Source of the DNA: Paracoccus everestensis
GTDB lineage: Bacteria > Pseudomonadota > Alphaproteobacteria > Rhodobacterales > Rhodobacteraceae
Direction of reading: 5' to 3'
Length of the DNA: 64,000 bases
Assembly (NCBI RefSeq): GCF_021491915.1
Contig: NZ_CP090836.1
Span: 1,040,501 to 1,104,500, forward strand
A program made the translations under genes and the position numbers. This document shows positions 54,309 through 63,354 of this stretch, piece by piece. Position 1 is the stretch's first letter. Each line of letters begins with the position of its first letter. Under the pieces are notes generated by a model that was not told where the DNA came from, ran no database searches, and saw only the letters and a list, made by a program, of their open reading frames with translations.

Positions 54309-55646
54309 TTGGCGGAACTTACCGCGACCGAGGCACGGCCAACCCGTGCCTATGTGATCCATCCCGATCTGGCCGCCCGCAACCAGCGGCGCGAACCCGA
54401 ACACGCCCTGGCCGAGGCCGTGGCCCTGGCTCATGCCCTGCCGGGCATCGAGATAACCGGCGATGAGGTCGTGCGCCTGCGCAAGCCCGATCCGGGCCGT
54501 TTGTTCGGCAAGGGCAAGCTGGCCGAAATCGGCGAAAGGCTGGCCGCGGCCGAGGTTGATCTGGTGCTGGTCGATGGCCCGGTATCCCCGGTGCAGCAAC
54601 GAAACCTGGAAAAGGACTGGGGCGTCAAGCTGCTGGACCGGACCGGGCTGATCCTGGAAATCTTTGCCGACCGGGCCCGCACCCGCGAAGGCGTGTTGCA
54701 GGTGGAACTGGCCGCGCTGTCCTATCAGCGCACGCGGCTGGTCCGCGCCTGGACCCACCTGGAACGGCAGCGCGGGGGCTTGGGCTTCGTGGGCGGTCCC
54801 GGCGAAACGCAGATCGAGGCCGACCGTCGCGCCATCGATGAACAGATGACCCGCCTTCGCCGCCAGCTTGAACGGGTGGTCAAGACCCGCACCCTGCACC
54901 GCGCCGCGCGCGCCAAGGTGCCTTATCCCATCGTGGCCCTTGTCGGTTATACCAATGCCGGAAAATCGACGCTGTTCAACCGCCTGACCGGGGCCGAGGT
55001 TCTTGCGAAGGATATGCTGTTCGCCACGCTGGACCCGACCATGCGGGCGATCCGCCTGCCGGGCGCCGGGGGCGGGCAGGGGCGCAGGATCATCCTGTCC
55101 GATACCGTGGGCTTCATCAGCGACCTGCCCACGGAACTGGTCGCCGCCTTCCGCGCCACGCTGGAGGAGGTTCTGGAAGCAGACCTGATCCTGCACGTCC
55201 GCGACATCAGCCACCCCGAGACCGAGGAACAGGCCGCCGACGTGGCCGAGATCCTTGAAAGCCTGGGCGTGGACGAGGACGTGGCCCTGATCGAGGTGTG
55301 GAACAAGATCGACGCGCTGTCCGCCGACACGCGCGCCGCGCTGCGCCGCACCGATGCACGCACCCAAGGCATCCAGGCCGTCAGCGCCCTGAGCGGCGAG
55401 GGCCTGGACGACCTGGTCGCCGCCATCGACGCGCATCTGACCGAAGCCCTGGATGAGCCGAAGACATCTGCCTTGGTCGTGCTTCCCTTCTCGGACGGCC
55501 GCCGCCGGGCCTGGCTGCACGAGGCAGGCGTCGTCGAACGCGAGGAAAGCGGCGAAAATGGCCTGACGCTGCACCTGCTGTGGACCGACCGTCAGAAGAC
55601 GGGTTTCGAGGCCCTGAGCGCACCCGAGCGGGACGACGACGCGTAG
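54309..55646 (+). CDS. hflX: ribosome-associated GTPase HflX
   Basis: 445 residues from a TTG directly after the hfq stop; GAAGGCGAGG at the end of hfq serves as ribosome binding site. The N-terminal HflX domain contains PGRLFGKGKLAEIGE and DGPVSPVQQRNLEK, then a coiled helix (GPGETQIEADRRAI). The G domain has G1 GYTNAGKST, G3 DTVGFI and G4 NKID. It splits stalled ribosomes. Its stop codon lies inside the left arm of a 25-bp inverted repeat. Confidence 0.95.
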   Translation: MAELTATEARPTRAYVIHPDLAARNQRREPEHALAEAVALAHALPGIEITGDEVVRLRKPDPGRLFGKGKLAEIGERLAAAEVDLVLVDGPVSPVQQRNLEKDWGVKLLDRTGLILEIFADRARTREGVLQVELAALSYQRTRLVRAWTHLERQRGGLGFVGGPGETQIEADRRAIDEQMTRLRRQLERVVKTRTLHRAARAKVPYPIVALVGYTNAGKSTLFNRLTGAEVLAKDMLFATLDPTMRAIRLPGAGGGQGRRIILSDTVGFISDLPTELVAAFRATLEEVLEADLILHVRDISHPETEEQAADVAEILESLGVDEDVALIEVWNKIDALSADTRAALRRTDARTQGIQAVSALSGEGLDDLVAAIDAHLTEALDEPKTSALVVLPFSDGRRRAWLHEAGVVEREESGENGLTLHLLWTDRQKTGFEALSAPERDDDA

Positions 55647-55709
55647 GGTGCGTGCTTGCACGCACCTTTGTTGAGGCGGACCATGGTGCGTGCAAGCACG
55701 CACCCTACG
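55642..55709. repeat. 25-bp perfect inverted repeat (REP/BIME-like) between hflX and ung
   Basis: Left arm 55642-55666 and right arm 55685-55709 are exact reverse complements, separated by 18 bases. Each arm is itself a hairpin: GGTGCGTGC and GCACGCACC with a 2-base centre, so four nested half-sites exist. The left arm contains the hflX stop codon. The form suggests a mobile palindromic element of the REP type that also ends both convergent transcripts. Confidence 0.8.
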
Positions 55710-55731
55710 GTCGAAAGCGGGGCACCCCTTT

Positions 55732-56370
55732 TCAGGCGACCCAATCCACCGGCGGGCGGCCCTGCTGTTCCAGCCATTTATTGATCTTCGAAAACGGCTT
55801 GCTGCCAAAGAACCCCCGCCGCGCCGACAGGGGCGAGGGATGCGCCGTCGCGATCACCAGATCCTGCGGGCGGGGCAGGCCCGCCATTGCCTTTTGCGCG
55901 TGCGCGCCCCACAGCAGGAATGCCAGGGGGCCGTGCTTTTGCGCCTCGGCCACGGCGTCGCGGGCCAGCCGGTCCCATCCCCAGGACGCGTGGCGCCCCG
56001 CATCACCCGGCGGCACCGACAGGGATGTGTTCAGCAGCAGCACGCCCTGCCGCGCCCATCCCGACAGGTCGCCCGTGGAAGGGACCGCGCCGATGTCGTC
56101 GCGGAGTTCGGCAAAGATGTTCTTCAGCGACCGGGGCAGGGCCACCTCGGGCGCGACCGAGAAGGCCAGCCCGTTCGCATGGCCCGGCGTGGGATAGGGA
56201 TCCTGGCCCAGGATCACCACGCGCACCTGGTCCGGCGGCGTTGTATCCAGTGCGGCAAAGACCAGGGCGGGGCCGGGCAGCCAGTCGTCCAGTTCCTCCA
56301 GCCGGTCGCGGATCGCGGGCCAGTCCTGCTGGAAGAAGGGCAGGCGGTTCCAGGCCTTAGGCGGCTTCAT
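55732..56370 (-). CDS. ung: uracil-DNA glycosylase (family 1)
   Basis: 212 residues. Motif [21 protein letters not shown] holds the water-activating Asp and the Tyr that excludes thymine. [12 protein letters not shown] and the second active-site motif [18 protein letters not shown], with the catalytic His and the Leu that replaces the flipped base, are also present. It removes uracil from DNA. The start overlaps the trpD stop by 4 bp (ATGA), so it is translated with trpG-trpD, which is unusual company for a repair gene. Confidence 0.96.
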   Translation of the reverse strand: MKPPKAWNRLPFFQQDWPAIRDRLEELDDWLPGPALVFAALDTTPPDQVRVVILGQDPYPTPGHANGLAFSVAPEVALPRSLKNIFAELRDDIGAVPSTGDLSGWARQGVLLLNTSLSVPPGDAGRHASWGWDRLARDAVAEAQKHGPLAFLLWGAHAQKAMAGLPRPQDLVIATAHPSPLSARRGFFGSKPFSKINKWLEQQGRPPVDWVA

Positions 56371-57392
56371 GCCTCGGGCGTCCCGGTGACCTGGGCCAGG
56401 CGGGTCAGACGGTCCGTTGCCGCGCCGCTGTCGATGGATTCGGCGGCCATGGCAGCGCCCTCGCGCAGGTCCGCGGCGCGACCGGCAATCAACAGCGCCG
56501 CCGCCGCGTTCAACAGAACCGCATCGCGATAGGCGCTGCGTTCCCCGCCCAGCAGCGCACGAAAGGCGGCGGCGTTTTCATGAGGTTCGCCGCCGATGAT
56601 CGCCTCGAACGGGTGACGGGGCAGGCCGGCATCCTCGGGCGTCACCATAAACTCGCTGATCTCGCCATCCTTAAGCGCCGCGACATGGGTTTCGCCAGCG
56701 ATGCTGATCTCGTCCGTGCCGTCGGCCCCATGGACCAGCCAAGCGGCGTCGCTGCCCAGCTCCCGCAGCACCTCGGCCATGGGGCGTATCCAGTCGGCAC
56801 TGAAGGCGCCGGTCAGCTGCCGCCGGACCGAGGCTGGATTCGTAAGCGGTCCCAACAGGTTGAAAACGGTTCTTGTGCCCAGTTCCGCGCGCGGCGGGCC
56901 GACATGGCGCATGGCCGGATGGTGCATCGTGGCCATCATGAAGCAGATGCCTGCCTCGTTGATCGCCTGCTGGGACACCTGCGGGCCGATCATCACGTTG
57001 ATGCCCATCTGCGTCAGGGCATCGGCCGAACCTGATTTCGACGACAGGTTGCGATTGCCATGCTTGGCCACCGGCACGCCCGCCCCGGCCACCACGAATG
57101 CCGTCGCGGTCGAGATGTTCAGCGTGCCCTTGCAATCGCCGCCGGTCCCGACGATGTCGATGGCCCCTTCGGGCGCCGTGATGCGGTTCATCCGCTTGCG
57201 CATGGCGCGGACGGCGGCGGCGATTTCATCGACCGTCTCGCCCCGCACCCGCAGTGCCATCAGCAGGCCGCCGATCTGGGCCGGGGTTGCAGCACCGTCG
57301 AACAGGGCCGAGAACGCCGCTTCGGCTTCGTCCGCCGTCAGGGGCCGGGTTGCAGCGATGCCGATCAGCGGGCGGATGTCGGTCACGCTCAT
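56367..57392 (-). CDS. trpD: anthranilate phosphoribosyltransferase
   Basis: 341 residues. The phosphoribosyl-binding loop is [38 protein letters not shown] carries the conserved KHGN and SSxSGSAD elements, and [11 protein letters not shown] follows. It transfers phosphoribose from PRPP to anthranilate, the second step of tryptophan synthesis. Coupled at both ends by 4-bp overlaps: start with trpG, stop with ung. trpC, which normally follows, is not here. Confidence 0.96.
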   Translation of the reverse strand: MSVTDIRPLIGIAATRPLTADEAEAAFSALFDGAATPAQIGGLLMALRVRGETVDEIAAAVRAMRKRMNRITAPEGAIDIVGTGGDCKGTLNISTATAFVVAGAGVPVAKHGNRNLSSKSGSADALTQMGINVMIGPQVSQQAINEAGICFMMATMHHPAMRHVGPPRAELGTRTVFNLLGPLTNPASVRRQLTGAFSADWIRPMAEVLRELGSDAAWLVHGADGTDEISIAGETHVAALKDGEISEFMVTPEDAGLPRHPFEAIIGGEPHENAAAFRALLGGERSAYRDAVLLNAAAALLIAGRAADLREGAAMAAESIDSGAATDRLTRLAQVTGTPEA

Positions 57393-57979
57393 GCGGCCGC
57401 CTGTCGCGGGGCGCAGCGGGCCAGAAAGGTGCGGATCATCTCGTGCCCGTGTTCGGATGCAATGGATTCAGGGTGGAACTGCACGCCTTCGATGGGCAGC
57501 GCCTCGTGGACAAGACCCATGATGGTACCGTCATCGGATGTCGCCGTGACGCGCAGGCAATTAGGCAGGCTTTCGGGTTCCACTGTCAGCGAATGATAAC
57601 GCGTGGCGACAAGGGGCGAGGCCAGCCCGGCAAAGACCCCGGTGCCGTCATGGCTGATGGCATCGGTCTTGCCATGCATGATGCGGTTGGCGCGCACCAC
57701 CTTGCCGCCGAACGCCTCGCCAATGGCTTGGTGGCCCAGGCAGACGCCGAACAGCGGAATGGCGCGGTCGGCGGCCGTGCGGATCAGGTCCAGGCAGATG
57801 CCTGCCTGCGCGGGATCGCAGGGTCCGGGGGATATCACGATCCCGTCAGGCTTCATTGCCAGGGCCTCGTCCACGCTCAGGGCGTCGTTGCGGCGCACCA
57901 CGACCTCGGCCCCGGCCTCGGCCAGGTAATGCACGAGGTTCCAGGTGAAGCTGTCATAGTTATCGATCAGAAGGATCAT
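57389..57979 (-). CDS. trpG: anthranilate synthase component II (glutamine amidotransferase)
   Basis: 196 residues. The class I amidotransferase opens with [18 protein letters not shown]. The oxyanion loop is ISPGPCDP, the nucleophile Cys is in [16 protein letters not shown], and the His-Glu pair is in [14 protein letters not shown]. It supplies ammonia from glutamine to TrpE. The ATG at 57979 matches the family N-terminus. First gene of trpG-trpD-ung, divergent from the proline-rich membrane protein across 105 bp. Confidence 0.96.
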   Translation of the reverse strand: MILLIDNYDSFTWNLVHYLAEAGAEVVVRRNDALSVDEALAMKPDGIVISPGPCDPAQAGICLDLIRTAADRAIPLFGVCLGHQAIGEAFGGKVVRANRIMHGKTDAISHDGTGVFAGLASPLVATRYHSLTVEPESLPNCLRVTATSDDGTIMGLVHEALPIEGVQFHPESIASEHGHEMIRTFLARCAPRQAAA

Positions 57980-58084
57980 GATGGGCGCCCTGATATGGTG
58001 GCGGTTTCCCCGCCGGAACGGGTCCGCTATAGATGGGCCAAAGCGCGCCGGGGGGTCAAGACCGGCACGGATGCGAAGGGGCAC

Positions 58085-58702
58085 ATGGCACGCGGTTTCT
58101 GGACAGGTCTTCTGCATGGCGGTGTCATCAGCATCGCCGCCGTGGCCGTGTTGTCGCTGGCCGCGCCCTTGCCACGGCCAGAGGTCGAGCCTGCCGTGGA
58201 ACCGACACCCCAGGCCGTGACAGTCGAACCCCGGCCAGCGCCGCAAGCCGGCGATGTCCCGCAGGCCGGATCGGTCGATCTGCCGCTCGGGTCCGAATTC
58301 GGGCGCGGCGGGGACGCGGCGCCGCGCCTGCCGGCGCCCCTGACGGCCGAGCGTCCCGTCCCCGCCGAGGCGCCTGCCGTCATGGCCCCCGCATCCGAAC
58401 CGGCACCGGTGGCCGTAACCGCCGCCGAACCGCGCCCCCAACCGGCAGGAGAGCAGGACGGCCCGGTCCAGGCGGCCCCCGACACGGGCGAGGATGCGCC
58501 GCAACTGGACCGTCCCGCCGTCCTGGCGCAGCCCAGCCTGCCTGCAGCGCCCGACCGTGCCATGGCCGCCGACGCCCCCGATGCAGCACCCGCGATGCCG
58601 CTGGACCTGCCCGGCCGCGCGACACCGGGACCGGCTGTCCCCTCCTTGGACCTGTCGCTGCCCCCCGATCTGTCCGACCTGCAAGGATTGCCGCGTGACT
58701 GA
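58085..58702 (+). CDS. short proline-rich single-pass membrane protein
   Basis: 205 residues. After a short basic start comes one membrane helix ([21 protein letters not shown], about 8-28). The remaining ~175 residues are Ala/Pro/Glu-rich, low complexity, and should lie in the periplasm. The N-terminus resembles that of longer Rhodobacterales proteins in which a similar anchor and linker precede a divergent polysaccharide deacetylase domain, as I recall them. No such domain is present here and the frame stops inside the next gene's start region, with an 8-bp overlap. It may be a truncated member or an independent short protein. Confidence 0.55.
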   Translation: MARGFWTGLLHGGVISIAAVAVLSLAAPLPRPEVEPAVEPTPQAVTVEPRPAPQAGDVPQAGSVDLPLGSEFGRGGDAAPRLPAPLTAERPVPAEAPAVMAPASEPAPVAVTAAEPRPQPAGEQDGPVQAAPDTGEDAPQLDRPAVLAQPSLPAAPDRAMAADAPDAAPAMPLDLPGRATPGPAVPSLDLSLPPDLSDLQGLPRD

Positions 58703-59879
58703 TATTGCCCGCCTGAACCCCGTCCTTGCCGCGACCGTTGCGCCCCCGGTGATGGAGGCGCGGCGGTGGCTGGCAGGCGTAAGCTTTCCCCCTGACCGCC
58801 CCCTGATCAATGTCAGCCAGGCCGCCCCGGTGGATCCCCCGCCGATGGCGCTGCGGCAGGCGATGGCCGAGGCGGCCTTGAACCGTCCCGAGGCGCATCT
58901 TTATGGTCCGGTGCTGGGCAACGCGGACCTGCGCGGCGCCGTCGCCGAGGAGTTTTCGCGCAGCTATGGCGGGGCGGTCGGGCCTGCGCAGGTGGCGATC
59001 ACACAGGGCTGCAACCAGGCCTTTTGCGCCGCTATCACCACGCTGGCGCAAGCGGGGGATCAGGTGATCCTGCCGACGCCATGGTATTTCAATCACAAGA
59101 TGTGGCTGGATATGCAGGGCATCCAGGCGGTGCCTTTGCCCTGCGGCGACGACCTGCTGCCTGATCCGGACCTGGCCGCCCGGCTGATCGGGCCGCGCTG
59201 CCGGGCCATCGTGCTGGTGACGCCCAACAATCCCTCGGGGGCGGAATATCCCGCCGATCTGGTCGCGCGGTTCTTCGATCTGGCGCAAAGCCGGGGCCTG
59301 GCGCTGATCCTGGACGAAACATACCGCGATTTCGACAGCCGCAGCGGTTTGCCGCATGATCTGCTGACGCGTCCCGGCTGGGACCGGACGGTGATCCAGC
59401 TTTACAGCTTTTCCAAGGCTTACCGGCTGACCGGGCATCGGGTGGGGGCCTTGATCGCGTCCGAAATGCGGATGGCACAGGTCGAGAAGTTCCTGGACAC
59501 CGTCGCGATCTGCCCGTCCCAACTGGGCCAGATCGGCGCGCTGTGGGGGATGGGGAACCTGCGCGACTGGCTGGAGGGGGAACGGGCGGAAATCCTGGCG
59601 CGCCGCGATGCGACGGTGGCCGCATTGTCCGCCTTGCCGGGCTGGCGCGTGAAAAGCGCAGGAGCCTATTTCGCCTGGGTGCAGCATCCGCTGGCCGAAT
59701 CCTCGACCGATCTGGCGCGGCGGATGGTGACGGATATCGGCGTGCTGGCGCTGCCCGGAACCATGTTCATGCCAGCGGACGATCCCGCCGGTTCCCGCCA
59801 CCTGCGCATCGCCTTTGCCAATATCGACGCGGTCCAGATCGCTGCCCTGGCTGACCGGCTGCGCGGCCTTTCCGGCTGA
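58695..59879 (+). CDS. fold type I PLP-dependent aminotransferase
   Basis: 394 residues from a GTG at 58695 with AAGGA upstream. It is a class I/II aminotransferase: [19 protein letters not shown], the aromatic stacking region [24 protein letters not shown] (Asn contacting PLP), the Asp/Tyr of [10 protein letters not shown], and the Schiff-base Lys in [15 protein letters not shown]-terminal Arg for the substrate carboxylate is in SRHLRIAF. Substrate not assigned; aromatic or aspartate-like amino acids are possible given the trp neighbourhood. The start overlaps the previous gene by 8 bp. Confidence 0.87.
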   Translation: MTDIARLNPVLAATVAPPVMEARRWLAGVSFPPDRPLINVSQAAPVDPPPMALRQAMAEAALNRPEAHLYGPVLGNADLRGAVAEEFSRSYGGAVGPAQVAITQGCNQAFCAAITTLAQAGDQVILPTPWYFNHKMWLDMQGIQAVPLPCGDDLLPDPDLAARLIGPRCRAIVLVTPNNPSGAEYPADLVARFFDLAQSRGLALILDETYRDFDSRSGLPHDLLTRPGWDRTVIQLYSFSKAYRLTGHRVGALIASEMRMAQVEKFLDTVAICPSQLGQIGALWGMGNLRDWLEGERAEILARRDATVAALSALPGWRVKSAGAYFAWVQHPLAESSTDLARRMVTDIGVLALPGTMFMPADDPAGSRHLRIAFANIDAVQIAALADRLRGLSG

Positions 59880-59945
59880 CAGGCTTGTCGCGGGGCCGCG
59901 CGCGCCCTAAAGAAACCCGACACGATCACGAAGGAAGGCCGGGCC

Positions 59946-61799
59946 ATGAAGAACCTGCGGACACACGGGAAATCCACCATCGTCTGGGTGCTGATGGGCC
60001 TGATGGTTCTGGGCCTGGGCGGGTTCGGCGTGACCAGCTTTTCGGGCGGATCGACCGCCATCGGATCCGTCGGCGGCACGACGATCACCGCCGATGATTA
60101 TGCCCGCGCGCTGCGCAACCAGATGAACGCCTATCAGCAGCAGACCGGCCAGGCGATCAGCATGGCGCAGGCCCAGGCCATCGGCCTGCCCCAGGCGGTC
60201 CAGTCGCAGCTTGTCACCGCCGCCGCCCTGGAAGAACAGGCCCGCCGGATCGGCGTGGCCGTGGGCGACGAACGGGTGCGCCAGACGATCCTGGACGCCC
60301 CTGCCTTCCGCGGACCGACCGGCAGCTTCGACCGCGCCGCCTATGCCGAGGTCTTGCGCCGCGAGAACCTGTCCGAGGCCGAGTTCGAACGGGAAATCCG
60401 CATGGACGAAGCCCGGCTGCTGATCCAGCGTGCCGTTGCAGGCGGTGTTGCCGCGCCCGAACCGGCGGTCGAGACGACTGCGAAATGGATCCTGGAACGC
60501 CGTGATGTGGCTTGGCGCAAACTGACGGCGGATATGCTGCCCGCCCCCATTGCCGAGCCGGACGAGGCGACGCTGACGGCCTGGCACAGCGCCAATGCCG
60601 ACCGCTTCACCGCGCCCGAGATGCGCAAGATCACCTATGTCTGGCTGACGCCGGAAATGCTCGCGCCCGATGTGGACCTGGATCAGGACGCCTTGCGTGC
60701 GGCCTATGACGCGCGGATCGACGAATTCCAGCGGCCCGAACGCCGCCTGGTCAGCCGTCTTGTCTTTCCCACATCCGATGATGCCCAGGCCGCAAAGGCC
60801 CAGATCGACGCAGGCACCGCGCCCTTCGAGGCCTTTGTCCTGCAACGCGGATTGCAGCCCGAGGATGCCGAACTGGGCGAGGTGACCCAGGCCGATCTGG
60901 GCGCGGCGGGCGCGGCGGTCTTTGCACCGGGTGAAACCGGGGTCGTCGGCCCGATCGACACCGACCTTGGTTCCGCACTGTTCGCGATCCATGCCATCCT
61001 AGAGCCGGTCGACATCGCGTTCGAGGACGCGCAGAACGACCTGCGCGCCGAGGCCGCTTTGGACCGCGCCGCCCGTATCATCGAGGATCGCGCCGCCGAA
61101 TACGAGGATCTGCTGGCAGGCGGCGCCTCGCTGGAACAGGTGGCCGAGGAAACCGAGTTGCAGCTTGGCACCCTTGAATGGTTTGCCGACGCCGCGCCCG
61201 CCGAAGGCAGCATCGCCGGTTACGAGGCGTTCCGCGCCCGTGCGGCGGAAACATCCGAGGCCGATTTCCCCGAACTGGTCAGCCTAGACGACGGCGGCGT
61301 CTTTGCCCTGCGCCTGGACCAGGTCGTTCCGCCGACCCTGCGCCCCTTCGAGGACGTGCGCGACGAGGTCGAGGCCGATTGGCGCCGGGCGGAAACGCAT
61401 CGCCAGCTTCTGGCCCTGGCCGAGGAACAGCGCCTGTCTCCCGCCCCCGACCAGGGCCAGCCCGCCCCCGAATGGACCGAGGTGAAGGATATCACCCGCG
61501 ACGGCTGGATCGAGGGCGTCCCGGCGGATGCCGTGGCCCGCGCCTTTGCCATCGCCGAGGTGGGCGAGGTCGAGATCGTGGACGCGGAAAACCGGGTGAT
61601 CCTGCTGCGCCTTGACGCCATAGACGAGGCGGACCTGACGGGCGAGGACGGGCAGCGCATCACCGGCGCGGTCCAGGATCGCCTGGGGCAATCGCTGCAA
61701 TCGGACATCTTCGACTATTACGCCCGCGCCGTGCAGCGCGAGGCCGGGATTACGCTGGACCAATCCGCCATCAACGCCATCAACGCGCAGGTCCAGTGA
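59946..61799 (+). CDS. PpiD-like membrane-anchored periplasmic foldase (SurA_N plus parvulin domain)
   Basis: 617 residues. A single N-terminal membrane helix (STIVWVLMGLMVLGLGGFGVTSF) anchors a periplasmic chain. The SurA_N-like region is SVGGTTITADDYARALRNQM to about residue 165. A parvulin-like region lies around residues 240-350 (RRLVSRLVFPTSDDA ... GAAVFAPGETGVVGPIDTDLG), and a C-terminal helical part closes the clamp. It helps outer-membrane and periplasmic proteins fold near the Sec exit. Its stop codon shares one base with the trpE start (TGATG). Confidence 0.88.
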   Translation: MKNLRTHGKSTIVWVLMGLMVLGLGGFGVTSFSGGSTAIGSVGGTTITADDYARALRNQMNAYQQQTGQAISMAQAQAIGLPQAVQSQLVTAAALEEQARRIGVAVGDERVRQTILDAPAFRGPTGSFDRAAYAEVLRRENLSEAEFEREIRMDEARLLIQRAVAGGVAAPEPAVETTAKWILERRDVAWRKLTADMLPAPIAEPDEATLTAWHSANADRFTAPEMRKITYVWLTPEMLAPDVDLDQDALRAAYDARIDEFQRPERRLVSRLVFPTSDDAQAAKAQIDAGTAPFEAFVLQRGLQPEDAELGEVTQADLGAAGAAVFAPGETGVVGPIDTDLGSALFAIHAILEPVDIAFEDAQNDLRAEAALDRAARIIEDRAAEYEDLLAGGASLEQVAEETELQLGTLEWFADAAPAEGSIAGYEAFRARAAETSEADFPELVSLDDGGVFALRLDQVVPPTLRPFEDVRDEVEADWRRAETHRQLLALAEEQRLSPAPDQGQPAPEWTEVKDITRDGWIEGVPADAVARAFAIAEVGEVEIVDAENRVILLRLDAIDEADLTGEDGQRITGAVQDRLGQSLQSDIFDYYARAVQREAGITLDQSAINAINAQVQ

Positions 61800-63301
61800 T
61801 GGATCTGACACCCGATTTCGCCGCCTTCGAGGCGGCGTGGAAGGCCGGGCAGAACCAGCTTGTCACCATCCGACTGGCCGCCGACCTGGATACGCCCGTC
61901 AGCCTGATGCTGAAGCTGACGGATGCCGCGCCGATGTCCTTTATGCTGGAATCGGTTACGGGGGGCGAGGTTCGGGGCCGCTATTCCATCGTGGGCATGA
62001 AGCCCGACCTGATCTGGGACTGCCGCGATGGCCGCGCCCGGATCAACAGGCAGGCGCGGTTTTCGGACGACTTCCAGCCCGACGACCGCCCCGCGCTTGA
62101 CAGCTTGCGCGCCCTGATCGCCGAAAGCCGGATCGAGGCGATGCCCGACGGCGTGCCGCCGGTGGCCGCGGGGCTGTTCGGATACCTGGGCTATGACATG
62201 ATCCGGCTGGTCGAATATCTGCCGGACGTGAACCCCGATCCGCTGGACCTGCCCGACGCGATGCTGTTGCGCCCTTCCGTGGTCGCTGTCCTGGACGGCG
62301 TGAAGGGCGAGGTGACGCTGTGCGCGCCCGCCTGGCACGACGGGACGGACAATGCCCGCGCCGCCTATGCCCAGGCCGCGGAACGGGTGATGGATGCGCT
62401 GCGGTCGCTGGACCGCCAGCCGTCCGAGCCTCGGGCGTTGGGCCATGACGCCCGGATCGGCGAGCCGGTGTCGAATTTCTCCAAGGCCGGTTATCTGGCG
62501 GCGGTGGACAAGGCCAAGGATTACATCCGCGCGGGCGACATTTTCCAGGTCGTGCCCAGCCAACGCTGGCGCATGGATTTCCCCCTGCCGCCATTCGCGC
62601 TGTATCGCAGCTTGCGGCGCACCAATCCGTCGCCCTTCATGTTCTTCCTGAATCTGGGCGGGTTTCAGATCGTCGGGGCCAGCCCCGAGATCCTGGTGCG
62701 CCTGCGCGACGGAGAGGTGACGATCCGCCCCATTGCGGGAACAAGGCCGCGCGGCGCCGACGAGGCCGAGGACCGCGCCCTGGAAGCCGACCTGCTGTGC
62801 GATCACAAGGAACTGGCCGAACACCTGATGCTGCTGGATTTGGGCCGCAACGATGTGGGCCGCGTGGCAAGGCCGGGGACGGTGAAACCCACCGAACAGT
62901 TCGTGATCGAGCGTTACAGCCACGTCATGCACATCGTCAGCAACGTGGTGGGCGAATTGCGCAACGGAGAGGATGCGCTGTCTGCCCTGCTGGCAGGGCT
63001 GCCCGCTGGCACCGTATCGGGCGCGCCCAAGGTCCGCGCGATGCAGATCATCGACGAACTGGAACCCGAAAAGCGCGGCGTTTATGGCGGCGCGGTGGGT
63101 TATTTCGCGGCCAATGGCGAGATGGATATGTGCATCGCCCTTCGGACCGGCGTGCTGAAGGAGGGCGCATTGTATATCCAGGCAGGGGGTGGCGTCGTCT
63201 ATGACAGCGACCCTGAATCCGAGTTCATGGAAACAGTGAACAAAAGCCGTGCCCTGCAACGCGCCGCCGAAGGCGCGGCACGTTTCGTTCGGGGCAACTG
63301 A
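61799..63301 (+). CDS. trpE: anthranilate synthase component I
   Basis: 500 residues. The N-terminal part has the Trp-feedback region (LESVTGGEVRGRYSIVGMKPDLIW). The chorismate domain has PSQRW, IVGASPEILVR, IRPIAGTRPRGA, DHKELAEHLMLLDLGRNDVGRV, GTVSGAPKVRAMQIIDELE and YIQAGGGVVYDSDPE. It makes anthranilate from chorismate with ammonia from TrpG. It starts at the ATG coupled to the foldase stop, 4 kb from trpG and on the other strand. No leader peptide or attenuator was seen upstream, as expected for a coupled gene. Confidence 0.96.
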   Translation: MDLTPDFAAFEAAWKAGQNQLVTIRLAADLDTPVSLMLKLTDAAPMSFMLESVTGGEVRGRYSIVGMKPDLIWDCRDGRARINRQARFSDDFQPDDRPALDSLRALIAESRIEAMPDGVPPVAAGLFGYLGYDMIRLVEYLPDVNPDPLDLPDAMLLRPSVVAVLDGVKGEVTLCAPAWHDGTDNARAAYAQAAERVMDALRSLDRQPSEPRALGHDARIGEPVSNFSKAGYLAAVDKAKDYIRAGDIFQVVPSQRWRMDFPLPPFALYRSLRRTNPSPFMFFLNLGGFQIVGASPEILVRLRDGEVTIRPIAGTRPRGADEAEDRALEADLLCDHKELAEHLMLLDLGRNDVGRVARPGTVKPTEQFVIERYSHVMHIVSNVVGELRNGEDALSALLAGLPAGTVSGAPKVRAMQIIDELEPEKRGVYGGAVGYFAANGEMDMCIALRTGVLKEGALYIQAGGGVVYDSDPESEFMETVNKSRALQRAAEGAARFVRGN

Positions 63302-63308
63302 ACGACAA

Positions 63309-63331
63309 ACGGCCCCCTCATCGGGGGCCGT
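63309..63331. terminator. bidirectional stem-loop between trpE and PRC-barrel gene
   Basis: Perfect 9-bp stem ACGGCCCCC/GGGGGCCGT with 5-nt loop, 7 bp after trpE. Read on the minus strand the stem is followed by a T-rich stretch (TTGTCGTT), so it works better for the gene from the right. Confidence 0.65.
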
Positions 63332-63354
63332 CCGCGTCGTGGTAGGGCAAGAAA

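Noticed and set aside
61718..63259. 513-codon minus-strand frame opposite trpE
   Set aside because: It fully overlaps a clear trpE and has no recognisable domain.
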